In this document: positions 1 through 8,422 of the stretch, piece by piece
Layout of the letters: every line of letters starts with the position of its first letter
Numbering within the stretch: position 1 is the first letter of the stretch
From: Pedobacter frigiditerrae
GTDB taxonomy: Bacteria > Bacteroidota > Bacteroidia > Sphingobacteriales > Sphingobacteriaceae
Direction: 5' to 3'
NCBI RefSeq assembly: GCF_004331645.1
Contig: NZ_SJSK01000001.1
Coordinates: 62,001-126,000 of the forward strand
DNA length: 64,000 nucleotides
The notes under the pieces: generated by a model
Database searches by the model: none
What the model was told of the DNA's origin: nothing
The model's input: the letters and a program-made list of their open reading frames with translations, nothing else
Program-made: the position numbers and the translations under genes

Positions 1-1229
1 GAAAAGCAAATACGCCACACATCCCTAATTTCTTGGATAAATTACTAGAGAAAACAGATTTGCTAGTCCAAAATAAAAGTGTGCTTATTTATGTGCTTAC
101 TTTTATCATATCTGTTATTTCATTTATTGGAATTTACAAAATCAACATTAATGGATACGTGGTAGATGACTTACCAAAAAACTCCCAAATATTAACAGAT
201 TTGAAGTTTTTCGAGAAGAATTTTGAAGGCATTTTACCATTAGAAATCAGTATTGATACCAAAAAGAAAAACGGAATTTTAAGTATTTCTACCCTCAATA
301 AAATTGATAAAATGGAAAGGATGATTGCATCTTATCCAGAGTTTTCTCGCTCAATTTCATTAAATACTGGATTGAAATATGCGTCTCAAGCATTTTACAA
401 TGGCGATTCTGCATTTTATCGTCTACCAACAGATATTGAGAAAAACTTCATTCTAGCTTATGCGGCCAACTCTGGAAAAGGAAATGGCAATATGTTAACC
501 AACTTTGTAGACAAGGATAAACAGACGGCACGTGTAAGTTTTCAAATGGCTGATATCGGCTCGAAGAGATTAGACGCCATATTGCTAGAACTAAAACCTC
601 GCATTGATTCTATTTTAACTCCAAAAAGATTTGATGTTCAGTTAACTGGTTCGAGTATTATTTTCTCAAAAGGGACTGATTATTTGTTAAAACACCTATT
701 TGAAAGTATCGGCCTTGCCATAATTTTAATCTCGCTTTTACGCCTAGCTCAGTTTAAAAGCTTGGGCATTATGTTTATTTCCTTGTTGCCAAACATTGTT
801 CCTTTAGTTATCACAGCAGGACTGATGGGATTCTTCAATATCCCCTTAAAACCTTCTACCATATTAATTTTTACTATCGCCTTTGGATTGGCATCTGACC
901 AAACCATCTATTTCTTAACTAGGTACCAGCAGGAACTAACTTTAACCAATTACAGTGTCACCAAAGTAGTATCAGATACCATTAGAGAAACTGGAGTAAG
1001 CATGACGCATATTGCTTTGATCTTATTTTTTGGATTTGGTATTTTCACAGCGTCCACTTTTGGCGGAACAGTGGTTTTAGGCTTATTATTGTCGATAACG
1101 CTATTTGTTGCCTTGGTTTTCAATCTAACTTTATTACCTGCATTAATGCTTTGGTTAGACAAAAAGAAAACTCGCAAATTAATTCCAGCAGAAGAAGCGG
1201 CTAAAAACGAAGATTTAATTGACCATTAA
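1..1229 (+). CDS. MMPL/RND-family exporter, C-terminal part (5' end outside window)
   Basis: The reading frame is open to the left edge of the window, so this is the C-terminal ~400 residues of a larger protein. A membrane segment of about 20 residues (VLIYVLTFIISVISFIGIYK) comes first, then a soluble extracytoplasmic domain of about 190 residues, then a bundle of five to six membrane helices. This is the layout of one half of an MMPL/RND exporter. The motif GLASDQTIYFLTRY matches the conserved GxxxDxTIxFLxRY helix of this superfamily. Proteins of this type export lipids or hydrophobic compounds using the proton gradient. The substrate cannot be read from the sequence. It ends 6 bp before the acetyltransferase gene, so the two are probably co-transcribed. 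Confidence 0.85.
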   Translation, partial: KANTPHIPNFLDKLLEKTDLLVQNKSVLIYVLTFIISVISFIGIYKININGYVVDDLPKNSQILTDLKFFEKNFEGILPLEISIDTKKKNGILSISTLNKIDKMERMIASYPEFSRSISLNTGLKYASQAFYNGDSAFYRLPTDIEKNFILAYAANSGKGNGNMLTNFVDKDKQTARVSFQMADIGSKRLDAILLELKPRIDSILTPKRFDVQLTGSSIIFSKGTDYLLKHLFESIGLAIILISLLRLAQFKSLGIMFISLLPNIVPLVITAGLMGFFNIPLKPSTILIFTIAFGLASDQTIYFLTRYQQELTLTNYSVTKVVSDTIRETGVSMTHIALILFFGFGIFTASTFGGTVVLGLLLSITLFVALVFNLTLLPALMLWLDKKKTRKLIPAEEAAKNEDLIDH

Positions 1230-1235
1230 GCTCAA

Positions 1236-1691
1236 ATGATTTTTAGAGAAGCCACCATACAAGACATCAAACAAATTCAGATCGTTAGAAATTCGGTTAG
1301 GGAAAATACTTTATCTGACCCTAACTTAGTACCTGATGCCGACGTAGAAGATTATATCTTAAATCGAGGTAAGGGTTGGGTGTGTGAAATCGGTGATGAA
1401 GTTGTAGGTTTTTCAATAGTTGATTTGAAAGAAAATAATATTTGGGCATTGTTTTTAGTTCCTAAATTTGAAGGGCAAGGAATTGGAAGAAAACTTCACG
1501 ACATCATGCTAAATTGGTATTTCAATCAAACAAATACAAATGTTTGGCTCGGGACTTCAGCAAATACTAGGGCTGAACAATTCTACAAAAAAGCTGGTTG
1601 GAAGATAATTGGAACACACGGAAAAGGGGAAGTGAAATTTGAGATGACTGCTAGTGATTGGAAAAAAGTAAACAACAATAAAACTGATTAG
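1236..1691 (+). CDS. GNAT-family N-acetyltransferase
   Basis: A 151-residue single-domain protein of normal GNAT length. The acetyl-CoA binding motif A is clear: LFLVPKFEGQGIGRKLHD (Q/R-x-x-G-x-G/A type), followed by the C-terminal strand with NTRAEQFYKKAGWKIIGT, which is the usual motif B region. It transfers an acetyl group from acetyl-CoA to an amine. The acceptor is not predictable. It follows the exporter gene by 6 bp, and its stop overlaps the stop of the convergent small membrane protein gene by 4 bp. Confidence 0.85.
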   Translation: MIFREATIQDIKQIQIVRNSVRENTLSDPNLVPDADVEDYILNRGKGWVCEIGDEVVGFSIVDLKENNIWALFLVPKFEGQGIGRKLHDIMLNWYFNQTNTNVWLGTSANTRAEQFYKKAGWKIIGTHGKGEVKFEMTASDWKKVNNNKTD

Positions 1692-1948
1692 GCCACATTT
1701 TCGCCATCTAATGGTTCTTTAGCTGCAGGCTTTAATTCGACCTCCTCACCTTCGTTATCTACTTTTTTGGCAAATAAAATTGGATATAGGAAAATTAAAG
1801 AACCCAAAATTAAAAATCCGCCTGAAAAGCCCAATACAACATTACTTCCATCGATATGCTTGCTACTCATAACCTGAGCAACGATAAGCAGAATGATTCC
1901 TAAAACTATTGCAATTACACCTTTTTTTAACCTTAGAACCTTTATCAT
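1688..1948 (-). CDS. Small two-helix membrane protein, unknown function
   Basis: An 86-residue protein with two predicted membrane helices (GVIAIVLGIILLIVAQVM and VLGFSGGFLILGSLIFLYPI) and an acidic, charged C-terminal tail that would lie in the cytoplasm if the N-terminus is inside. No family is recognised. It lies 11 bp downstream of a second small two-helix protein on the same strand, suggesting a two-gene operon. Its stop codon overlaps that of the convergent acetyltransferase. Confidence 0.65.
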   Translation of the reverse strand: MIKVLRLKKGVIAIVLGIILLIVAQVMSSKHIDGSNVVLGFSGGFLILGSLIFLYPILFAKKVDNEGEEVELKPAAKEPLDGENVA

Positions 1949-1959
1949 AACCCTGAGCT

Positions 1960-2145
1960 TTAGATTTTCTTTCTCTTTAATATGCTCATGATAACAAAGA
2001 TTAACCCAATAAGTTCTAATAACATGGTAAAAATAAGTACCGCAATAGTTAGTGTTTCGTTACTGTTTTTGAGCAAAATCGCAATAGGCATTAATACTAC
2101 TGCGGCAACCATAAAAATAAGTCCGGTTTTTAGTCGTTTTTCCAT
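1960..2145 (-). CDS. Small two-helix membrane protein, unknown function
   Basis: A 61-residue protein starting MEKRLKTGLIF, with two membrane helices and the basic end SILKRKKI. A longer frame is open to 2172, but the perfect -7 box TAGTTTTG (2161-2168, minus strand) lies inside that extension, so the ATG at 2145 is preferred. It is divergent from ileS and is the first gene of a two-gene operon. No function can be assigned. Confidence 0.6.
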   Translation of the reverse strand: MEKRLKTGLIFMVAAVVLMPIAILLKNSNETLTIAVLIFTMLLELIGLIFVIMSILKRKKI

Positions 2146-2160
2146 AAAACAAATTGACTT

Positions 2161-2168
2161 CAAAACTA
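2161..2168 (-). promoter_or_regulatory. -7 promoter box for the small membrane protein operon
   Basis: On the minus strand the sequence is TAGTTTTG, a full match to the Bacteroidota -7 consensus TAnnTTTG. It lies 16 bases before the chosen ATG. No clean TTTG -33 box was found at the usual spacing. Confidence 0.4.
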
Positions 2169-2189
2169 CCAAAATTCATTCTAAAACCT

Positions 2190-2197
2190 TAGCTTTG
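2190..2197 (+). promoter_or_regulatory. -7 promoter box for ileS
   Basis: TAGCTTTG is a full match to TAnnTTTG. The predicted transcription start is near 2202, giving a leader of about 25 bases before the ileS ATG at 2228. No T-box-like leader would fit in this short distance. Confidence 0.5.
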
Positions 2198-2227
2198 CAT
2201 CCTTTAATTTTTGAAGATACTTGATTG

Positions 2228-5200
2228 ATGTATAGGGAATTTAAAACTTTAGAACTAGCTAAAATAGGAGAAGAAATACTTAAGTTTTGGAAAGATGAAA
2301 TGATATTTGAAAAAAGCATTTCAACTCGCTCAAAAGCTAAGCCTTTTACTTTTTATGAAGGTCCGCCTTCTGCAAACGGAATGCCTGGTATTCACCACGT
2401 TATGGCTCGTGCTATTAAAGATATTTTTTGCCGTTACAAAACCCTTAAAGGTTATCAAGTTAAACGCAAAGGCGGATGGGATACGCATGGTCTTCCAATA
2501 GAGCTTGCAGTTGAGAAAAAATTAGGCATTACCAAAGATGATATCGGCAAGAAAATTTCTGTCGAAGAATACAACTCTGCTTGTAAAGAAGAGGTAATGC
2601 GCTATACAGATGTTTGGAACGACTTAACCGAAAAGATGGGTTATTGGGTTGATTTACAAAACCCTTACGTTACTTACCACAATGAATATATCGAAACCCT
2701 TTGGTGGATATTAAAATCGTTCTACGAAAAAGGATATCTATACAAAGGATATACGGTACAACCTTACTCACCTGCTGCAGGAACTGGATTAAGTTCTCAC
2801 GAATTAAACCAACCTGGAACTTATCGTGATGTAAGTGATACGACTATTGTTGCCCAATTTAAAGCAATTGATGAAACTTTACCTGCAGCTTTAAAAGCAT
2901 TTGGAACGGTTTACTTTTTAGCTTGGACAACCACTCCTTGGACTTTACCAAGTAACACTGCTTTAACTGTAGGTCCAAAGATTGATTATGTTTTGGTTAA
3001 AACTTTTAACCAATATACTTTTGAGCCGATCCAAGTAATCTTGGCAAAAGCTCTAGTAGGCAAGCAGTTTGCTGGTAAATACTTTTTGGTAGCTGCTGAT
3101 GAAGATTTCACCAACTACAAAGCTGAAGACAAAAAAATCCCTTATCAAATATTAGGCGAATTTGTTGGCGCAGATTTAGTAGGCATCAAATACGAACAAT
3201 TATTGCCTTATGCACTACCTTACCAAAACCCAGAAAATGCGTTTAGAGTAATTTCAGGAGATTTCGTAACTACGGAAGATGGAACTGGTATTGTTCACAC
3301 TGCTCCTACTTTTGGAGCTGATGATGCTAGAGTTGCTAAATTGGCAACGCCAGAAGTTCCACCAATGTTGGTGTTAGATGATAAAGGCAACGCTGTTCCT
3401 TTGGTAGATTTGCAAGGGAAATTCATCGCAGCCTTAGGTGGAAATTATGGCGGAAAATACGTTAAAAACGAATATTACGCAGATGGAGATGCTCCAGAAA
3501 AATCTGTCGATGTTGAGTTAGCTATCCAATTAAAAGAAGAAAACAAAGCCTTTAAGGTAGAAAAATACGTTCACACTTATCCTCATTGCTGGCGTACAGA
3601 TAAACCAGTTTTATATTATCCATTGGATAGTTGGTTTATCAAAACAACCGCCGTTAAGGAGAAAATGGTGGAATTGAATAAAACCATTAACTGGAAACCT
3701 GAAGCTACCGGAACGGGTCGTTTTGGCAATTGGTTAGAAAACTTGGTTGATTGGAATTTATCTCGTTCTCGTTATTGGGGTACGCCATTACCAATTTGGC
3801 GTACAGCGGATGGCTTGGAAGAAAAATGTATTGGCTCTATAGCAGAGTTGAATGCAGAAATCCAAAAATCTATTGACGCTGGTTTCATGCCTGCTGGTTT
3901 TGAGCTAAAAGACATGCACCGTCCTTATGTTGACGATGTAATTTTAACATCAGCCAAAGGCGAAAAAATGACTCGTGAATTAGACCTTATTGATGTTTGG
4001 TTTGATAGCGGTGCAATGCCTTATGCACAGTGGCACTTCCCTTTTGAGAACAAGGAAGAATTTAAAAATGCTTATCCTGCAGATTTTATAGCCGAAGGCG
4101 TTGACCAAACTCGTGGTTGGTTCTTTACTTTACATGCTATTGCTGTAATGTTAAGCGAAAGTAGTGATGAAATTAAAGCCATCAACAAACACGTAAATAA
4201 CTTAGGTGTTGCTTATAAAAATGTGGTTTCTAATGGATTAGTGTTAGATAAAAACGGCAACAAAATGTCTAAACGTTTAGGCAATGCTGTTGACCCTTTT
4301 AGCACAATTGATACATACAGTGCCGATGCTACGCGTTGGTACATGATTTCAAATGCATCTCCATGGGATAACTTAAAGTTTAGCCTAGATGGATTAGATG
4401 AAGTTCGTCGTAAATTCTTCGGAACACTTTACAATACCTACTCTTTCTTTGCGCTTTATGCAAATATCGACAAGTTTGAAATTGACTTAGAAAATCAAAC
4501 TCCAATTGCTCAACGTAGTGAATTAGACCGTTGGATTTTATCATTGCTTCAAACATTAATAAAAGAAGTTGATGAAAGTTACGAAGCTTATGAACCTACA
4601 AAGGCAGCTAGAGCTATCCAAGCTTTTGTTGATGAACACTTAAGTAACTGGTACATACGTTTATCTCGTCGCCGTTTCTGGAAGGGCGAAATGACGGAAG
4701 ATAAAAAAGCAGCTTACGAAACTCTGTTTACTTGTTTAATGACTATTTCTCAAATCATGAGCCCAGTTGCTCCGTTCTTTGCAGATTGGTTATACATCAG
4801 ATTAACAGAAGCAAATCCTGAAGTTCATACAGCAAAATCTGTTCACTTAACCATTTGGAGTGAAGTTGATGAAACATTAATTGACTATGATTTAAATGAG
4901 AGAATGGAATTGGCACAGAACATTTCTTCGATGGTTTTATCACTACGCAAGAAAATGGGCATCAATGTTCGTCAGCCTTTAGCTAAAGTACTTATCCCAG
5001 TTTTAGATGATAATTTCCAAGTAAAGGTTGATTTAGTTAAAGACCTAATCTTATCAGAAACCAACATCAAAGAAATTGATTTCATCAAGGATACTGCTGG
5101 TTTTATCAAGAAGAAAGTAAAACCAAACTTTAAAGCTTTAGGTGCTAAAGTTGGAAAGGACATGAAATTGGTAGCCGAAGCGATTAATAATATCTCACAA

Positions 5201-5644
5201 GAAGATTTAGCGAAGTTTGAAAAAGAAGGTTCAATCTTGATACCTGCCCGTCCGACAGGCGGGCCTGATACTAGCTACTCGATACTTTTAAGTGACGTCG
5301 AAATCATTGCTGAAGATATCCCTGGCTGGCAAGTGACTAATATGGGCAACCTAACAGTGGCTTTAGACATTAGTATTACCACAGAGTTGAAACAGGAAGG
5401 CTTATCGAGAGAGCTGATTAATCGTATTCAGAATTTAAGAAAAGAGTTGAATTTTGAAGTTACAGACCGCATTACTGTAAATTTACAGTATGATAATTTA
5501 ATTGCAGATGCAGTGATGCAAAACAAAACTTACATTTGCGCTGAAATATTAGCTGATGATATTATATTGTCAGACAGAATAGATAATGGAAACAAAATCG
5601 TAATCGAAGATGTTGAACTACAGCTTTTGATTGCTAAACAATAA
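2228..5644 (+). CDS. ileS: Isoleucyl-tRNA synthetase
   Basis: A class I aminoacyl-tRNA synthetase of 1138 residues that charges tRNA-Ile. The HIGH signature appears as GIHH (residues 54-57, in GMPGIHH). The editing CP1 domain follows with WTTTPWTLPSN, and KMSKR is at 679-683. The C-terminal anticodon-binding region is of the long type common in Bacteroidota. A TTG one codon upstream is also in frame, but the ATG at 2228 gives the usual MYREF start. Residues 1006-1013 (PARPTGGP) are encoded by a GC-rich palindrome resembling the dispersed repeats of this genome, an apparent in-frame insertion in the C-terminal domain. It heads an operon with the DksA-like gene (6 bp downstream) and lspA. Confidence 0.97.
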   Translation: MYREFKTLELAKIGEEILKFWKDEMIFEKSISTRSKAKPFTFYEGPPSANGMPGIHHVMARAIKDIFCRYKTLKGYQVKRKGGWDTHGLPIELAVEKKLGITKDDIGKKISVEEYNSACKEEVMRYTDVWNDLTEKMGYWVDLQNPYVTYHNEYIETLWWILKSFYEKGYLYKGYTVQPYSPAAGTGLSSHELNQPGTYRDVSDTTIVAQFKAIDETLPAALKAFGTVYFLAWTTTPWTLPSNTALTVGPKIDYVLVKTFNQYTFEPIQVILAKALVGKQFAGKYFLVAADEDFTNYKAEDKKIPYQILGEFVGADLVGIKYEQLLPYALPYQNPENAFRVISGDFVTTEDGTGIVHTAPTFGADDARVAKLATPEVPPMLVLDDKGNAVPLVDLQGKFIAALGGNYGGKYVKNEYYADGDAPEKSVDVELAIQLKEENKAFKVEKYVHTYPHCWRTDKPVLYYPLDSWFIKTTAVKEKMVELNKTINWKPEATGTGRFGNWLENLVDWNLSRSRYWGTPLPIWRTADGLEEKCIGSIAELNAEIQKSIDAGFMPAGFELKDMHRPYVDDVILTSAKGEKMTRELDLIDVWFDSGAMPYAQWHFPFENKEEFKNAYPADFIAEGVDQTRGWFFTLHAIAVMLSESSDEIKAINKHVNNLGVAYKNVVSNGLVLDKNGNKMSKRLGNAVDPFSTIDTYSADATRWYMISNASPWDNLKFSLDGLDEVRRKFFGTLYNTYSFFALYANIDKFEIDLENQTPIAQRSELDRWILSLLQTLIKEVDESYEAYEPTKAARAIQAFVDEHLSNWYIRLSRRRFWKGEMTEDKKAAYETLFTCLMTISQIMSPVAPFFADWLYIRLTEANPEVHTAKSVHLTIWSEVDETLIDYDLNERMELAQNISSMVLSLRKKMGINVRQPLAKVLIPVLDDNFQVKVDLVKDLILSETNIKEIDFIKDTAGFIKKKVKPNFKALGAKVGKDMKLVAEAINNISQEDLAKFEKEGSILIPARPTGGPDTSYSILLSDVEIIAEDIPGWQVTNMGNLTVALDISITTELKQEGLSRELINRIQNLRKELNFEVTDRITVNLQYDNLIADAVMQNKTYICAEILADDIILSDRIDNGNKIVIEDVELQLLIAKQ
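5243..5265. repeat. GC-rich palindrome inside ileS
   Basis: An imperfect palindrome with arms GCCCGTC and GGCGGGC, markedly GC-rich against the AT-rich gene. It resembles the CCTGCC..GGCAGG palindrome at 62596-62611. The bases just downstream (TGATACTAGCTACT) match 13 of 14 with a word repeat at 23405-23418 in the comB-gcvT spacer, so more than the palindrome may be of repeat origin. It keeps the ileS frame open. Confidence 0.6.
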
Positions 5645-5650
5645 ATTAAA

Positions 5651-6034
5651 ATGGAAAAAACTGAAAAAACCCGCTATTCAGACAGTGAACTACAAGAGTT
5701 TAAAGAGCTAATCCAAGGAAAATTAAAAAGTTCAAGGGAAGAGTTTCTTTCACTTACTTCGTCATTAAGCAGTCCAAATTCTCATGGAACTGAAGATACT
5801 TCTGGTGCTTATAAAACATTAGAAGACGGTTCTGCGACATTAGAAAAAGAACAAATTAATCAACTAGCTGCTCGTCAAAAGAAATTTATCGATAACCTAG
5901 AGGCTGCTTTAGTTCGTATCGAAAATAAAACTTACGGAATTTGCAGAGAAACTGGAAAATTAATCCAGAAAGAACGCTTACGTGCTGTACCTCATGCAAC
6001 GTTAAGTATGGAAGCTAAATTGAAACAAGGTTAA
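5651..6034 (+). CDS. DksA/TraR-family protein with degenerate zinc finger
   Basis: A 127-residue protein with an N-terminal helical hairpin (residues about 10-90) and the C-terminal motif YGICRETGKLIQKERLRAVP, diagnostic of the DksA/TraR family, which binds the RNA polymerase secondary channel. Only one of the four zinc-binding cysteines remains. The second C-x-x-C pair is replaced by PHATLSMEAK. It lies 6 bp after ileS and its stop overlaps the lspA start, so it belongs to the ileS-lspA operon. Role in transcription control or stress is inferred from the family only. Confidence 0.85.
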   Translation: MEKTEKTRYSDSELQEFKELIQGKLKSSREEFLSLTSSLSSPNSHGTEDTSGAYKTLEDGSATLEKEQINQLAARQKKFIDNLEAALVRIENKTYGICRETGKLIQKERLRAVPHATLSMEAKLKQG

Positions 6035-6636
6035 TGAAAGGCTATACTAAACCCTTAATACTTATAATTTTAGTACTTATTGCTGATCAGGCTTCAAAAA
6101 CTTGGGTTAAAACCAATATGAGCCTGCAACAAGAGTTTAAAATTATTGGCGACTGGTTTATCATCCACTTTACCGAAAATAACGGTATGGCATTTGGATT
6201 AGAATTTGGTGGCGAATTTGGTAAGCTTGCACTTTCTTTATTTAGAGTTTTTGCGGTTGCCGGTATCGGATACGGTTTACACCACCTAATTAAACACAAA
6301 TATCATCGTGGATTAATTTTAAACGTTGCCTTAATTTTTGCAGGTGCAGTTGGAAACATCATCGACTCTGTATTTTATGGTAAAATTTATGGTTACGCAG
6401 GTTGGTTGCATGGTCAAGTAGTTGACATGCTTTATTTCCCAATTATAAAAGGTCACTTTCCATCTTGGTCTCCCTTTTGGGCAAACGAGCCATTCGAATT
6501 TTTCCGTCCGGTATTTAACTTAGCAGATGCTGCAATTTCTGTTGGTGTTATAGCCATTTTAATCTTCCAAAAAAGTTATTTTAAGGAAGAGGTTAAAGAT
6601 GAAATCGGAATTAACAACGAAACAGTAGAAGATTAA
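6034..6636 (+). CDS. lspA: Lipoprotein signal peptidase (signal peptidase II), long form
   Basis: An inner-membrane aspartyl protease that cleaves prolipoprotein signal peptides after lipid attachment. Four hydrophobic helices are visible. The catalytic aspartates are D111 in GNIID and D165 in FNLADAA. At 200 residues it is longer than the usual ~160 because of an insert between the two aspartates (GKIYGYAGWLHG and PIIKGHFPSWSPFW regions). The start overlaps the previous gene's stop as TAATG, which implies translational coupling. A second, shorter LspA is encoded at 15082-15576. Confidence 0.93.
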   Translation: MKGYTKPLILIILVLIADQASKTWVKTNMSLQQEFKIIGDWFIIHFTENNGMAFGLEFGGEFGKLALSLFRVFAVAGIGYGLHHLIKHKYHRGLILNVALIFAGAVGNIIDSVFYGKIYGYAGWLHGQVVDMLYFPIIKGHFPSWSPFWANEPFEFFRPVFNLADAAISVGVIAILIFQKSYFKEEVKDEIGINNETVED

Positions 6637-6696
6637 TTAGATTACGATTGTAGATATATCCCAAAGGGATGCATTTGGAACGATTTAAGATTTTAC

Positions 6697-6733
6697 AAGC
6701 CACACAGCAAATTGTTGTGTGGCTTTTTGTTTT
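6697..6733 (+). terminator. Rho-independent terminator of the ileS-lspA operon
   Basis: A perfect 10-bp stem (AAGCCACACA / TGTGTGGCTT, 6697-6706 and 6716-6725) followed by a T-rich run. Confidence 0.8.
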
Positions 6734-6740
6734 AGATGAT

Positions 6741-6748
6741 TATATTTG
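6741..6748 (+). promoter_or_regulatory. -7 promoter box for the DUF1080 gene
   Basis: TATATTTG matches TAnnTTTG fully and lies 20 bases before the ATG at 6769, directly after the terminator of the previous operon. Confidence 0.45.
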
Positions 6749-6768
6749 ATTCATAACCAAATTTAAAA

Positions 6769-7458
6769 ATGATGAAGAAATCAATCCTAATTCTTACACT
6801 AACCATTTTAATTAGCACTTCTATAACCTTTGCACAAAAAAGCCTATTTGACGGCAAATCATTAGCCGGTTGGCACAGCGATGTTCCAGCAAAAGATAAA
6901 GACCCAAATATTAAGCCTTCCTTTATTATCCGTGATGGAATGTTGGTAAGCTTGGGCGACCCACGAGGCCATTTGATTACTGATGCCATTTATCAAAATT
7001 ATCGTTTAGAAGTTGAATATCGTTTTGCGGGTAAACCAGGTAATTGTGGCGTATTGGTTCACGCTTCTACGCCAAGAGCTTTATACGGAATGTTTCCAAA
7101 ATCTTTGGAGGTACAAATGCAACATCAAGATGCTGGAGATTTTTGGTGTATTGAAGAAGATATTACTGTTCCTGACATGGAGGCTCGTCGTGGGCCAAAA
7201 GATACTTGGGGAGTTAATGGAAATAAGGCCAGAAGGATTAAAAACCTAACTGATGGAACAGAAAAACCATTAGGCGAATGGAATACAATGGTGATAGAAT
7301 GTTATAAAAACAATGTAAAAGTTTGGGTAAATGGTGTTCTAGTTAACGAAGGAACAAACTGTACGGTTGACAAAGGTCAGATTGCTTTACAAGCCGAAGG
7401 TTCTGAAGTTGAGTTTAAAAAATTAATGTTGAAACCAATTAAAAAATTAAGCAAATAG
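6769..7458 (+). CDS. Secreted DUF1080 (3-keto-disaccharide hydrolase-like) protein
   Basis: A 229-residue protein with an N-terminal signal peptide ending near residue 22 (SITFA-QK). The rest is one concanavalin-like beta-sandwich domain of the DUF1080 family: SLFDGKSLAGWHSD at the start, then NYRLEVEYRFAGKPGNCGV, and GEWNTMVIECYKNNVKVWVNG near the end. Some family members hydrolyse 3-keto-glycosides. The substrate here is unknown, and no sugar-utilisation genes are adjacent. It is flanked by a terminator upstream and a palindromic spacer downstream, so it is probably transcribed alone. An alternative ATG lies one codon downstream. Confidence 0.85.
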   Translation: MMKKSILILTLTILISTSITFAQKSLFDGKSLAGWHSDVPAKDKDPNIKPSFIIRDGMLVSLGDPRGHLITDAIYQNYRLEVEYRFAGKPGNCGVLVHASTPRALYGMFPKSLEVQMQHQDAGDFWCIEEDITVPDMEARRGPKDTWGVNGNKARRIKNLTDGTEKPLGEWNTMVIECYKNNVKVWVNGVLVNEGTNCTVDKGQIALQAEGSEVEFKKLMLKPIKKLSK

Positions 7459-7466
7459 TAATTAAA

Positions 7467-7530
7467 CCACATAGGCAGATAGTAGACATAGGCTTGAAAA
7501 TTACACTGTGTTTTCTATGTATCTATGTGG
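7467..7530. repeat. Inverted repeat CCACATAG...CTATGTGG
   Basis: Two 16-base arms (7467-7482 and 7515-7530) pair at 13 of 16 positions. Each arm is built from TATG/CATA words. It fills the spacer between the DUF1080 gene and the next acetyltransferase and could fold as a long hairpin in RNA. Confidence 0.6.
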
Positions 7531-7575
7531 TAAAAAAAGAACCTTATCGTTCCGAAACCACCGCCCTAAAACAAT

Positions 7576-8115
7576 ATGAATTTCGACTTACAACCTACGC
7601 TTGAAAATGAATTGATAAAAATTGTTCCTTTGCAGGAAGAAGATTTTGAAAAATTATATGGAGTAGCTGCTGACCCATTAGTTTGGGAGCAACATCCAAA
7701 TAAAAACAGATATCAAAGAGAAGTCTTTCAGAATTTCTTTAAGGGTGCGATGGAATCGAAAGGTGCCTTTTTAATTACAGAAAAGGAAACTGGAAACGTT
7801 ATTGGTAGCTCAAGATATTATGAATTAGATGAAGAAAATAATTCAGTAGCAGTTGGCTATACTTTTATTGGCAGAGCTTATTGGGGCAAAGGACATAACA
7901 AAGCGTTAAAAAAATTAATGTTCGATTACGCTTTTCAATTTGTAGATAAAATCATCTTGCACATTGGAGAAACTAATTTCCGTTCTCAAAAGGCTACAGA
8001 AAAACTAGGTGCCAAAAAGATTGATACAATTGAAGTTGCCTATTATGGAGAACCTGTTAAAACCAATTTTGTTTATCAGGTTGACAAAGAAGATTGGATT
8101 AAAAATAGTCTTTAA
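7576..8115 (+). CDS. GNAT-family acetyltransferase (RimJ/RimL type)
   Basis: A 179-residue protein with the RimJ/RimL-type layout: an N-terminal substrate region (LIKIVPLQEEDFEKLYGVAADP), then VAVGYTFIGRAYWGKGHNKA, which is motif A for acetyl-CoA, and then HIGETNFRSQKATEKLGAKK. It acetylates an alpha-amino group or a small molecule; the acceptor is not predictable. It stands alone between two repeat-rich spacers. Confidence 0.87.
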   Translation: MNFDLQPTLENELIKIVPLQEEDFEKLYGVAADPLVWEQHPNKNRYQREVFQNFFKGAMESKGAFLITEKETGNVIGSSRYYELDEENNSVAVGYTFIGRAYWGKGHNKALKKLMFDYAFQFVDKIILHIGETNFRSQKATEKLGAKKIDTIEVAYYGEPVKTNFVYQVDKEDWIKNSL

Positions 8116-8149
8116 TTCTATTTTTAGAAGAGCAATTGCATTAGAAGAT

Positions 8150-8300
8150 TGAATGCAAGTCCCACCCCTCATAGCAGCAAAAGCCTTCGTTTATAAACCT
8201 GATGGATTGAGCACGTAGTAGCAACCTCTTTGGTTGCTTACGGAGTAAAACGGACAGCAGGACTCTCCTTTAATAGCTGCACCATCCCTGCTTTTCTAAA
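8150..8300. repeat. Interspersed palindromic element in a 307-bp gene-free spacer
   Basis: The spacer 8116-8422 contains no convincing gene. Its centre has higher GC than its surroundings and several small inverted repeats, for example AGCAACC/GGTTGCT around 8220-8241. The word at 8176-8194, read on the minus strand (AACGAAGGCTTTTGCTGC), resembles GAACGAAGGATTGTAGC at 24876-24892 in another spacer. This suggests a shared interspersed element. The last ~120 bases are AT-rich and probably hold the promoter of the SIMPL gene, but no clean -33/-7 pair was found. Confidence 0.45.
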
Positions 8301-8422
8301 AAAATAAAACTTTTATTACAAAATAAACTTTTGAAAATGTGCGCATTAAATCAAAAATGAAATTTGTTATGTGGAATTGGTATGATTTTTACATCTAACC
8401 TAAACACACAAAAAGAATAATT

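Noticed and set aside
2200..2228. A T-box riboswitch upstream of ileS
   Set aside because: The predicted leader is about 25 bases, far too short, and no T-box sequence is present.
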